From assembly GCA_902461985.1 (NCBI GenBank), contig CABQAB010000114.1:1-6374 (forward strand): 6,374 nucleotides of DNA, in the 5' to 3' direction. How positions within the stretch are numbered: position 1 is the stretch's first letter; every line of letters begins with the position of its first letter. The DNA is from an uncultured Bacteroidales bacterium (GTDB lineage Bacteria > Bacteroidota > Bacteroidia > Bacteroidales > UBA932). The notes below the pieces were generated by a model, which made no database searches, was not told where the DNA came from, and saw nothing but the letters and a program-made list of their open reading frames with translations. This document shows, piece after piece, positions 1 through 5,929 of this stretch. Made by a program: the position numbers and the translations under genes.

Positions 1-1532
1 TTCCATTTTAGGGCATAGAGGTCATATCTTCCGAAGCGGGGAGGGAAGAGGCTTACACCTTTTTCGAAGTCTCCCGGCTGAGCCACGTAGTTGAAGCGTG
101 CATAGTCCATGATGGACTCGGTGGTGCCGTATTTCTGAGTATATGAAGGGCTGCGGAGGGAATCCACAGGAACTACAGAACTGCCTCCCATGTTGTGCAT
201 GAAACCGAGGCAGTGTCCAACCTCATGAGACACCACATATCTCAGGCCCTCTCCGAGCAGTTCGTCGGGAATGTGGACGGTTCTCACCCGAGGGTCTGTC
301 TGGGCAGTCTGTGCGAACAGCCACTTGGACAGAAGTTTCAGGACGTCGTGGTAGATGTAGACTGACGCCGCTATGATTTCACCGCTGCGTGGGTCCACCC
401 AGGACGGTCCCATAGAGTTCTCTATAGGCGTAGGCGCGTATCTTACGCAGGAATATTTGATGTTGTCCGGGTCGAATTCCGGGTCATCCTCCGGGAAGTC
501 GAGTGCCCTGACCGCATTCTTGAAACCTATGGTTTCGAAGGCTTCGTTCCACTGGCTTACGCCTTCCGTAATGTAAGGACGGAACTTTTCGGGAAATTCA
601 GGGTCTATGTAGAATACGACCGGCTTCACAGGCTCCGTGAGTTCGCCTCTTATGAACGCAGCCGTATCCCGGGGTTCAAGTCTCCATCTGTGAGCGACAT
701 AGACCGGCTTCGTGATGACGGATTCCGAGTCGTAGACAACCATCGCAGACGGGAATACCGACATCCTGCTGTCCGTGATTCTGGCCCGCGCAGGCTCTTT
801 GTCAAGCAGGAGAATCGAGCGGGTCATCAGTGCAGAGAAAGCCTTGTCCTTGATCAGAGTCTTGCCGGACGAGGTGATGCTGAATTTGTAGCTCATCATG
901 CTTTTTACGCTGACATTGTCGCTGAAAGCCTTGATCCCGCTGATATAAGAGTTTGAAGATGAAAACGATACGCTTCTTTTGCCTTTGCCGGAAGTGTATG
1001 CGCTATAAGGGTCGAAAGGGGAGAGTTTCTCTTCGTCTGAGCAGAAGAGATCGGTGGCGTCAATGATGAAAGATGTGCTGTCGTTGTTATAGACCTTGAT
1101 GTCGAAAGATTTGAATACCGGTGCTATATTGCTCTTGGACAAGGCTTTGTCTATGTTGTCTCCCGGATGCCGGCTGATGTTCTCCCTGTCTATTTCGAGG
1201 AAGCGTATTTTGTCTGAATTCTTGTCGAAACGCAGATGCAGAGGCGAAAACGGCTTGGACCCGACAATGGAATTGAGATTGTCGGAAGTTTCGGATATTG
1301 TTGAGGCGAGGAGGAAGTCCCTGCCCATGAGCGAGTCCGGCAGCTCCATATAGAGCTTTCCATCCATCTTGTAGAGAGTCATCATGCCCTCCGCAACTTC
1401 ATAACTCTTGTCCTTGAAAAAGTCCTCGTACGCAGTAGTCTTGGGGGTATCCTTTGCGCCGGCATCCTCCTTTTTCCCGTCCGGAGATGCGGCTCCCCAA
1501 AGTACAAGCAATGCAACAATCAAGTTTTTCAT
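1..1532 (-). CDS. Secreted zinc-dependent metalloprotease, DUF5118/DUF5117 plus met-zincin (DUF4953) type; C-terminus cut by window edge
   Basis: The frame is open from ATG at 1532 to the window edge, giving 510 codons; relatives are usually about 800-900 residues, so the C-terminal part lies outside. The N-terminus (MKNLIVALLVLWGAA, then S16) reads as a short signal peptide without a lipobox Cys, so the product is probably exported to the periplasm or beyond. Residues about 35-85 resemble the DUF5118 lead segment and about 90-280 DUF5117. The protease domain then contains HEVGHCLGFMHNM at 436-448, an exact HExxHxxGxxH zinc site (H436, H440, H446 as ligands, E437 as catalytic base), and SIMDYARFNY around M475, the Met-turn that defines metzincins. 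The substrate is unknown; peptide hydrolysis is inferred from these motifs. The start was chosen for its signal peptide; no Shine-Dalgarno sequence precedes it. It lies 73 nt downstream of rnpB on the same strand but is functionally unrelated. The family call is secure; the exact domain borders are approximate. Confidence 0.93.
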   Translation of the reverse strand, partial: MKNLIVALLVLWGAASPDGKKEDAGAKDTPKTTAYEDFFKDKSYEVAEGMMTLYKMDGKLYMELPDSLMGRDFLLASTISETSDNLNSIVGSKPFSPLHLRFDKNSDKIRFLEIDRENISRHPGDNIDKALSKSNIAPVFKSFDIKVYNNDSTSFIIDATDLFCSDEEKLSPFDPYSAYTSGKGKRSVSFSSSNSYISGIKAFSDNVSVKSMMSYKFSITSSGKTLIKDKAFSALMTRSILLLDKEPARARITDSRMSVFPSAMVVYDSESVITKPVYVAHRWRLEPRDTAAFIRGELTEPVKPVVFYIDPEFPEKFRPYITEGVSQWNEAFETIGFKNAVRALDFPEDDPEFDPDNIKYSCVRYAPTPIENSMGPSWVDPRSGEIIAASVYIYHDVLKLLSKWLFAQTAQTDPRVRTVHIPDELLGEGLRYVVSHEVGHCLGFMHNMGGSSVVPVDSLRSPSYTQKYGTTESIMDYARFNYVAQPGDFEKGVSLFPPRFGRYDLYALKW

Positions 1533-1545
1533 ATTCTTGAACAAT

Positions 1546-1553
1546 CAAATATG
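1546..1553 (-). promoter_or_regulatory. Possible -7 box for the metalloprotease gene (weak)
   Basis: Read on the minus strand this is CATATTTG, one mismatch from the Bacteroidota TAnnTTTG element, ending 13 nt before the metalloprotease ATG. No convincing TTG -33 partner is seen at the expected spacing, and the leader would be very short, so this is only a candidate. Confidence 0.25.
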
Positions 1554-1556
1554 ACC

Positions 1557-1586
1557 GACTAAAAAGTCATAACAGACTTTTTAGTC
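1557..1586. repeat. Perfect 12-bp inverted repeat between rnpB and the metalloprotease gene
   Basis: The plus strand reads GACTAAAAAGTC, a 6-nt spacer ATAACA, then GACTTTTTAGTC: two perfectly complementary 12-nt arms. Each arm is also a small inverted repeat (GACT...AGTC, GACT...GTC), so the site has nested symmetry. It lies 12 nt past the U-tract after rnpB and 24 nt before the metalloprotease start. As RNA it would fold into an A/U-rich hairpin, but no U-run follows it in either direction. It could be a backup terminator for rnpB, an operator for the protease gene, or a leader hairpin; the sequence does not decide. Confidence 0.75.
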
Positions 1587-1598
1587 AGCCGCTGTTGT

Positions 1599-1614
1599 AA
1601 AAAAATGGCGGAAC
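1599..1614 (-). terminator. Probable rnpB terminator: 3' strand of P1 helix followed by U7
   Basis: On the minus strand the RNase P RNA closes with GTTCCGCCA, the 3' half of its P1 helix, and is followed at once by seven T residues (1605-1599). A G/C-rich helix end followed by a U-tract is the shape of an intrinsic terminator, although the partner strand of this helix is the distant 5' end of the RNA. The inverted repeat at 1557-1586 may assist. Confidence 0.5.
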
Positions 1615-1943
1615 CGTAAGCCGGATTCTGTTTTAATTCGTCATTTATCTTCGCAACCTACCCCCCGGCAACGGACGAGCAGCCCTTGACTGCCGGTATA
1701 TTTGGTCTTGCAGGTCCCGGAACCGTACCCTGCCTGTGTCGCCACAGACAGTCGTGAGCTCTTGCCTCACGTTTTCACCCTTGCTGCGTATGAGCCGTTC
1801 CCGTAGGCGTACCCATACTTTCGCGCAGCGGTCATTTTCTGTTACGGCGTTCATAAAGTTGCCTCCATCAGTGCTTTCCACTGCGGGATGCTCTGTCCTG
1901 TCCGGACTTTCCTCGTCTCACGACGCGACGAACCGTTCCGCCA
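1606..1943 (-). ncRNA. rnpB: RNase P catalytic RNA, bacterial type A-like
   Basis: This is the ribozyme that removes 5' leaders from tRNA precursors together with the RnpA protein. The conserved cores appear in order on the minus strand: GAGGAAAGTCCGGAC (1914-1900, the 5' half of P4 and CR-I region), ACAGAAAATGACCGC (1842-1828), AAGGGTGAAAACG followed by GGCAAGAGC (P11/P12 region, roughly 1786-1760), GGGTAGGTTGCGAAGATAAATGACG near the 3' side, and ACAGAATCCGGCTTAC (1631-1616, CR-V and the 3' half of P4). The ends were set by the P1 helix: TGGCGGAAC (1943-1935) pairs perfectly over 9 bp with GTTCCGCCA (1614-1606). The resulting length, 338 nt, is normal for this RNA. The mature ends may differ by a few bases. 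The gene follows the flavin oxidoreductase gene by 65 nt on the same strand, with no terminator visible between them, and I could not identify a perfect promoter box of its own. Confidence 0.96.
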
Positions 1944-1951
1944 ATATTCGT

Positions 1952-1967
1952 GGAGAGAACTCTCTCC
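1952..1967. repeat. 7-bp inverted repeat just upstream of rnpB
   Basis: GGAGAGA, a 2-nt centre AC, then TCTCTCC form perfect 7-bp arms, starting 8 nt upstream of the inferred rnpB 5' end and about 40 nt past the stop codon of the flavin oxidoreductase. The centre is too tight for an RNA hairpin using all pairs, so a protein-binding dyad in the rnpB promoter region is as plausible as a structured leader. No U-tract follows, so a terminator is unlikely. Confidence 0.5.
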
Positions 1968-2008
1968 TATTTCTTCGAATCTGTTTTGAATTTTTTATGT
2001 CAAAAACT

Positions 2009-3271
2009 TCAAACCAGCTTCTTAAAACCGGCTTTGCGTTCGCGCCGGTCATTTCTCCTGTTTATTTTCTGGACCTCACGCTCCAGTGCTGGAGTGATGT
2101 CCACGCAGTTCTTATGGCACTGCATTGATTTCGAATACATCCTTCCTATGCAGAAATTCGAGTGCTCGCATAAGCTGCAATGGTTCTCGTCGGCCCTCAG
2201 CTTGTTCACGAAATCCGGGTCTTCCAGAACCGCCCTTCCCATCTGGAAAAGAGGGAAGCCGTTGTCAAGAACGGTCCTCGCATCTTCTCCCGTGGTGACT
2301 CCTCCCACATATATGAAAGGATAGTCAGGCATGGCCGCCCTGAACTTCATAGCATCCTCCATGAAGAAAAGATGCTTGAAAGTCACCGTTGGGCAGACTG
2401 CCCACGCGCCTATCCGCAGACAGATTTTCAGCCACCACATGGACTTGGGAAGATAGTGGGCGAACACCTTCGTAGGGAATTCTCCCCTCATCACATACTG
2501 CGGCGCACGGCTCACGAAGCCTCCGCTGAGTGCGATTGCATCCACTCCGAGCCTGCGCAGTTCCTTTGCAACCTCTATGAGTTCGTCCACTTCCTGGCCT
2601 CTGAATCCGTCCCGTGTGTTGAGCTTGGCCGTCACTGCAATTTTTCCGTCGGCTGCCTTGACCACTTCCCTGATACATTCGCGCATGAAGTTCATCCTGT
2701 TGTCGAGGCTTCCGCCGTAGCGGTCGTGCCTGTGGTTTGTGTAGGGGGAGAGGAACTGGGAAATCAGATAACCGTGTCCGGCATGAATCTCCACGGCATC
2801 GAAGCCGGCCTTCATAGCAAGCCTCACTGCATCTCCGTAGGACTTTACGACAAAGTCAATGTCCTTCTGGTTCATCTTTCTGTGGAAAGTGGGGGAGTAC
2901 ATGTTGAATCCTGCGCTCGCACCTATAGGCATTTCACCGCAGGTGCTCCTGTGTGTCATGTTCCCGCAGTGACCGAGCTGTATGCTCGCCTTCGCTCCTT
3001 CGGCATGGACCGCGTCAGTGAGCTTTTTCAATTCAGGCACAATCTCCTCCCTCATCCAGAGCTGGGAATTGAAACTGATTCCGCTCCGGCATACTGCTGC
3101 GTATGCCACCGTGGTCATTCCGATTCCGCCTCTTGCGACCGCCGTGTGATAGTCGAGAAGCTCCTGGGTGGGACCGTTGTCCTTTCCCATCCCTTCAAAG
3201 GCTGCGGAACGGATTGTCCTGTTTCTCAATTCTATAGGACCTAATTTGTAAGGTGTAAAGATTTCACTCAT
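2009..3271 (-). CDS. NADH:flavin oxidoreductase, old yellow enzyme (OYE) family; candidate delta4-3-ketosteroid/bile acid 5-beta-reductase
   Basis: The 420-residue product is an FMN TIM-barrel reductase of alpha,beta-unsaturated carbonyls. Visible OYE marks are the N-terminal SEIFTPYKLGPIELRNRTI, IQLGHCG at 97-103, EIHAGHGYL at 161-169 (substrate-anchoring H163 and H166 and proton-donor Y168), SQFLSPYTN then DRYGGSLDNR up to 192, and the FMN-phosphate segments YVGGVTTGEDA (321-331) and FQMGRAVLEDPDF (342-354). A Cys cluster follows the barrel (C365, C368, C374, C385, C389), recalling the Fe-S site of 2,4-dienoyl-CoA reductase and BaiCD-type enzymes, but the FAD/NAD(P)H domain of those roughly 640-residue proteins is absent. 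The tail is basic. It lies 39 nt behind the 5-alpha-reductase-like gene on the same strand, probably in one operon, and this pairing is the main reason to suspect a steroid or bile acid substrate. The family is certain; the substrate is an inference, and other enone or enoyl substrates are possible. Confidence 0.9.
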   Translation of the reverse strand: MSEIFTPYKLGPIELRNRTIRSAAFEGMGKDNGPTQELLDYHTAVARGGIGMTTVAYAAVCRSGISFNSQLWMREEIVPELKKLTDAVHAEGAKASIQLGHCGNMTHRSTCGEMPIGASAGFNMYSPTFHRKMNQKDIDFVVKSYGDAVRLAMKAGFDAVEIHAGHGYLISQFLSPYTNHRHDRYGGSLDNRMNFMRECIREVVKAADGKIAVTAKLNTRDGFRGQEVDELIEVAKELRRLGVDAIALSGGFVSRAPQYVMRGEFPTKVFAHYLPKSMWWLKICLRIGAWAVCPTVTFKHLFFMEDAMKFRAAMPDYPFIYVGGVTTGEDARTVLDNGFPLFQMGRAVLEDPDFVNKLRADENHCSLCEHSNFCIGRMYSKSMQCHKNCVDITPALEREVQKINRRNDRRERKAGFKKLV

Positions 3272-3310
3272 TTTTGAACTTTCTTAATGCAGCCGGAGCC
3301 GCGATATTGG

Positions 3311-4138
3311 TTACCAGATGAATGGTATCAGGTTTTTCTTGTGCAGTGAAGAGTAGTCCTCGCCGAATTCCTCCTCGTATTTTTCAGTGAGCGACTTGGC
3401 TCTCGGACCGAGGTTGGCGAATGTCCAGACCGCGAACAGCAGCCCGGCTGGCGACCATGTGAGCAGGGCGTATCCTGTCCATTCAACCAATTCTCCGAAA
3501 TAGTTAGCGCTCGTCACATACTTGTACATACCTTTTGTAGGTATATAATGCTTTGTGTCACCAGGTTTGCGCAGGCTGCGGATTACATGGTCGGAATTGA
3601 TGTTGATGGCCATTCCGGAGAAGAAAATGACCGTTCCGATTATGAAACGCGGGTCGAAGAACCAGTCTGCAGTGTAATATCCTGTAGGTGCCTGGGCCGG
3701 CATAAGTCCCGGAATGCCGAAAATCCATCCGGCAATGAGGAACGAGTTCAAGGTGTTGAAGACCATACCCATAGCCATGATTGCGACCGGAGTTGTGCTT
3801 CTGCCCTTCATAAGAAGAGGGAATATGAACGACCTCTGGAAATAATGGACTAAAAACAGCCCGGCCATTGCATAAAGCACTCCCACGCAGTTCCCGTCCG
3901 CTTCTCCGGTAAGTCCGAGCCCTTGTCCCGGGCCGTCCACTGCGTACCTTACAGTATAATACAGGAGAAAGAAAAAAGCCGGGGCTTCCATCAGTATCCA
4001 TGCTATCTTGTTCGGCAGCACCGGACCCCATTTCCCGTTGGAAAGGTAGCCGTAACCGGCCTTGAAATAGAACAGCATCACGAAAACGATGACTGCAAGC
4101 ACCGCCATTATAATAAGTATGGTATAATACAAGTTCAT
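3311..4138 (-). CDS. Steroid 5-alpha-reductase-like integral membrane reductase (SRD5A family)
   Basis: The 275-residue membrane protein matches the family that reduces the delta4 bond of 3-oxo-steroids with NADPH. It has hydrophobic segments at about 3-24, 52-62, 85-98, 115-140, 163-178 and 221-243. Residues of human SRD5A2 recalled from memory align throughout: E51 (E57) in MEAPAF, Y99 (Y91) in HYFQR, N179/D183/R190 (N160/D164/R171) in NINSDHVIRSLRKPG, and N212/E216 (N193/E197) in TSANYFGELVEW. The C-terminus, KKNLIPFIW, is typical. One cofactor-site residue differs: the His at human position 231 is L250, while Y254 (Y235) is kept. I chose ATG at 4138 because it begins the first membrane helix; an in-frame TTG at 4195 lies inside the predicted promoter box. 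The gene leads a likely two-gene operon with the OYE reductase. Polyprenol or enoyl reductases are remoter alternatives; the motif match favours 3-oxo-delta4 steroids or bile acids. Confidence 0.9.
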   Translation of the reverse strand: MNLYYTILIIMAVLAVIVFVMLFYFKAGYGYLSNGKWGPVLPNKIAWILMEAPAFFFLLYYTVRYAVDGPGQGLGLTGEADGNCVGVLYAMAGLFLVHYFQRSFIFPLLMKGRSTTPVAIMAMGMVFNTLNSFLIAGWIFGIPGLMPAQAPTGYYTADWFFDPRFIIGTVIFFSGMAININSDHVIRSLRKPGDTKHYIPTKGMYKYVTSANYFGELVEWTGYALLTWSPAGLLFAVWTFANLGPRAKSLTEKYEEEFGEDYSSLHKKNLIPFIW

Positions 4139-4169
4139 AAAATGTGTCGTAAATCCTTTTCCAAATCCG

Positions 4170-4179
4170 TTTCGCGAAA
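4170..4179. repeat. Palindrome TTTCGCGAAA in the 5-alpha-reductase leader
   Basis: A perfect 10-bp palindrome lies between the predicted -7 box at 4193-4200 and the ATG at 4138, close to the expected transcription start. Its position would suit an operator, but a 10-bp palindrome can arise by chance and no regulator gene is in the window. Confidence 0.35.
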
Positions 4180-4192
4180 ACGCAAATCTCCG

Positions 4193-4200
4193 CAAAATTA
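4193..4200 (-). promoter_or_regulatory. Bacteroidota -7 box for the reductase pair
   Basis: The minus strand reads TAATTTTG, an exact TAnnTTTG element, in an A/T-rich stretch 54 nt upstream of the 5-alpha-reductase ATG. Transcription would start near 4186 and give a leader of about 48 nt. No clear TTG is present at the -33 position, which could mean a weak or activator-dependent promoter. Confidence 0.6.
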
Positions 4201-4226
4201 CAAAAAATTTTGAATATCGTTTTTAT

Positions 4227-4256
4227 TTGCAGCATCGTTGAAAAACCTTATATTTG
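4227..4256 (+). promoter_or_regulatory. Bacteroidota promoter (-33 TTG, -7 TATATTTG) for pyrG
   Basis: TTG at 4227-4229 is separated by 19 bp from TATATTTG at 4249-4256, matching both elements and the spacing of the Bacteroidota housekeeping promoter. Transcription should begin near 4260-4263, within the C-rich CACCCCTG, leaving a leader of only about 16-20 nt. The purine-rich AAAGGAAGAGGA (4267-4278) runs straight into the ATG and would act as a Shine-Dalgarno-like site. Confidence 0.75.
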
Positions 4257-4278
4257 CACCCCTGTTAAAGGAAGAGGA

Positions 4279-5928
4279 ATGAATACAAAATATGTTTTCG
4301 TAACAGGTGGAGTCGCCTCGTCATTGGGAAAAGGCATCATCTCGGCATCGCTTGCCAAATTGCTGCAGGCGAGAGGTCTCAAAGTCACAATCCAGAAATT
4401 CGACCCTTATATAAACATCGACCCGGGGACGCTCAATCCATACGAGCACGGTGAATGTTACGTCACTGAGGACGGGGCCGAAACCGACCTTGACTTGGGA
4501 CATTATGAGCGTTTCCTCGGGGTTTATACATCCAAGGCCAACAATGTCACGACCGGAAAAATCTACAATACGGTCATCAGCAAGGAGCGTGAGGGGGCAT
4601 ATTTGGGCAAGACCGTGCAGATCGTGCCTCATATCACGGACGAAATCAAACGCCGTATGATGCTTCTGTCCAAGACCCGGGACTATGACGTAATCATCAC
4701 CGAAATCGGAGGTACGGTTGGAGACATGGAGTCGCACCCTTTTGTGGAGGCTGTGCGCCAGCTGCAGTGGGAACTTCCCGAAGAGGACTGCGTGACCATC
4801 CATCTTACCCTCGTGCCTTATCTTTCTGCTGCAAAGGAACTGAAAACCAAGCCTACGCAACATTCAGTGCAGATGCTCCAGCAGAACGGAGTGCAGCCTG
4901 ACATCATAGTCTGCAGGACTGAACACGAACTTTCTCCGGAACTGCGCAAGAAAGTGGCCCTCTTCTGTAACGTGAAGCCGGGGCACGTAATCCAGTCAAT
5001 CGATGCGGAGTCGATATATGAAGTGCCTTTGAAGATGAAGGACGAGAAATTGGACACCCTGGTACTGAACCACTTCAGGCTCGAATGTCCGGAACCTGAC
5101 CTGACCAAGTGGAACGCCTTTCTCGACCGCCTGCACAATCCGAAAACTTCGGTGAACATCGCTTTAGTGGGAAAATATGATCTCCAGGACGCCTACAAGT
5201 CAATCCGCGAAGCCTTTGTCCATGCCGGAGCGGCCAATGAGTGCGAGGTGAAGGTGAATTATATCCACAGCGAGAACATCAATGACGCCAACGTGGAGCA
5301 CTGGATCTCTGATATGGACGCCGTGCTCGTGGCTCCGGGATTCGGTGAAAGGGGACTTGAAGGCAAGATTTCCGCGATACGCTATGCCCGCGAGAACGGT
5401 ATCCCTTTCTTCGGAATATGCCTCGGTATGCAGATGTGCGTTGTGGAATTCGCCCGTAACGTGCTCGGATTCAAGGGCGCCTGCTCGACTGAGGTCAATC
5501 CGGCCACTCCATATCCCGTAATCAATCTTATGGAGGACCAGAAAAGTACTACTTCAAAGGGAGGTACGATGAGGCTCGGGGCATATGAATGTGAACTCAA
5601 GGCCGGTTCTCTTGCGGAGAGAATCTACGGCCGGAACCTGATTTCCGAAAGGCACCGCCACAGATACGAACTCAACAGCGACTATCTCGAACAATTAGAG
5701 GCGGCTGGCATGGTTTCGACCGGACGCAATCCTGACACTAAACTCGTGGAAATAGTGGAGATTCCTTCCCATCCTTTCTTCATCGGCGTACAGTTCCATC
5801 CCGAATACAAGAGTACTCCTGAAAATCCGCAGCCTGTTTTCGTGGCGTTCGTGAAAGCAGCGATGGAGGAGAGGGCGAGAAAGGGAAAGAAGGGACTGGA
5901 CGGGATTGCCCCAAAAGAGTGTAACTGA
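4279..5928 (+). CDS. pyrG: CTP synthase (glutamine-hydrolysing)
   Basis: The 549-residue cytosolic enzyme makes CTP from UTP, ATP and glutamine, the last step of de novo pyrimidine nucleotide synthesis; it normally works as a tetramer. The N-terminal synthase (ALase) domain opens with MNTKYVFVTGG and the P-loop GGVASSLGKG (10-19), followed by FDPYINIDPGTLNPYEHGE (41-59) and TEIGGTVGDMES (141-152). The C-terminal class I glutamine amidotransferase domain spans about 290-535, with PGFGERG at 353-359, nucleophile C381 in GICLGMQ, and H507 and E509 in FHPEYKS completing the triad. All hallmark residues are present and the length is normal. I used ATG at 4279, because the conserved N-terminus begins there and the in-frame ATG at 4210 lies upstream of the predicted promoter. 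It diverges from the reductase pair and is followed after 1 nt by a glutaminyl cyclase gene, so the two are probably co-transcribed. Confidence 0.98.
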   Translation: MNTKYVFVTGGVASSLGKGIISASLAKLLQARGLKVTIQKFDPYINIDPGTLNPYEHGECYVTEDGAETDLDLGHYERFLGVYTSKANNVTTGKIYNTVISKEREGAYLGKTVQIVPHITDEIKRRMMLLSKTRDYDVIITEIGGTVGDMESHPFVEAVRQLQWELPEEDCVTIHLTLVPYLSAAKELKTKPTQHSVQMLQQNGVQPDIIVCRTEHELSPELRKKVALFCNVKPGHVIQSIDAESIYEVPLKMKDEKLDTLVLNHFRLECPEPDLTKWNAFLDRLHNPKTSVNIALVGKYDLQDAYKSIREAFVHAGAANECEVKVNYIHSENINDANVEHWISDMDAVLVAPGFGERGLEGKISAIRYARENGIPFFGICLGMQMCVVEFARNVLGFKGACSTEVNPATPYPVINLMEDQKSTTSKGGTMRLGAYECELKAGSLAERIYGRNLISERHRHRYELNSDYLEQLEAAGMVSTGRNPDTKLVEIVEIPSHPFFIGVQFHPEYKSTPENPQPVFVAFVKAAMEERARKGKKGLDGIAPKECN

Positions 5929-5929
5929 T

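Noticed and set aside
1645..1881. Open frames inside and across the RNase P RNA (also 1736-2128 and 1950-2324 on the plus strand)
   Set aside because: The region is explained by rnpB with all its conserved cores and a closed P1 helix. The frames show no protein family features and cross feature borders.
2180..3244. A 354-codon open frame on the plus strand, antisense to the OYE gene
   Set aside because: It has no recognisable motif and is rich in Cys, His and Val in the pattern expected of a complement reading frame. The opposite strand encodes a complete, motif-perfect OYE protein.
3272..3310. Small hairpin GCGGC/GCTGC around 3290-3302 between the two reductase genes
   Set aside because: It has only five pairs including one G-U, no U-tract follows, and the 39-nt gap fits an ordinary intra-operon spacer.
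4139..4195. N-terminal extension of the 5-alpha-reductase from the TTG at 4195
   Set aside because: The start would lie inside the exact TAATTTTG promoter box, and the extra 19 residues are basic and unlike the family; the first membrane helix begins at the ATG at 4138.
3558..4235. A 225-codon minus-strand frame overlapping the 5-alpha-reductase gene
   Set aside because: It is the shifted frame of the membrane protein, with a composition rich in Arg, His and Gly and no motifs. The real frame contains the full SRD5A signature.
4210..4278. N-terminal extension of CTP synthase from the upstream in-frame ATG at 4210
   Set aside because: The conserved pyrG N-terminus starts at 4279, and the upstream ATG lies before the predicted -33/-7 elements, so it would not be on the transcript.
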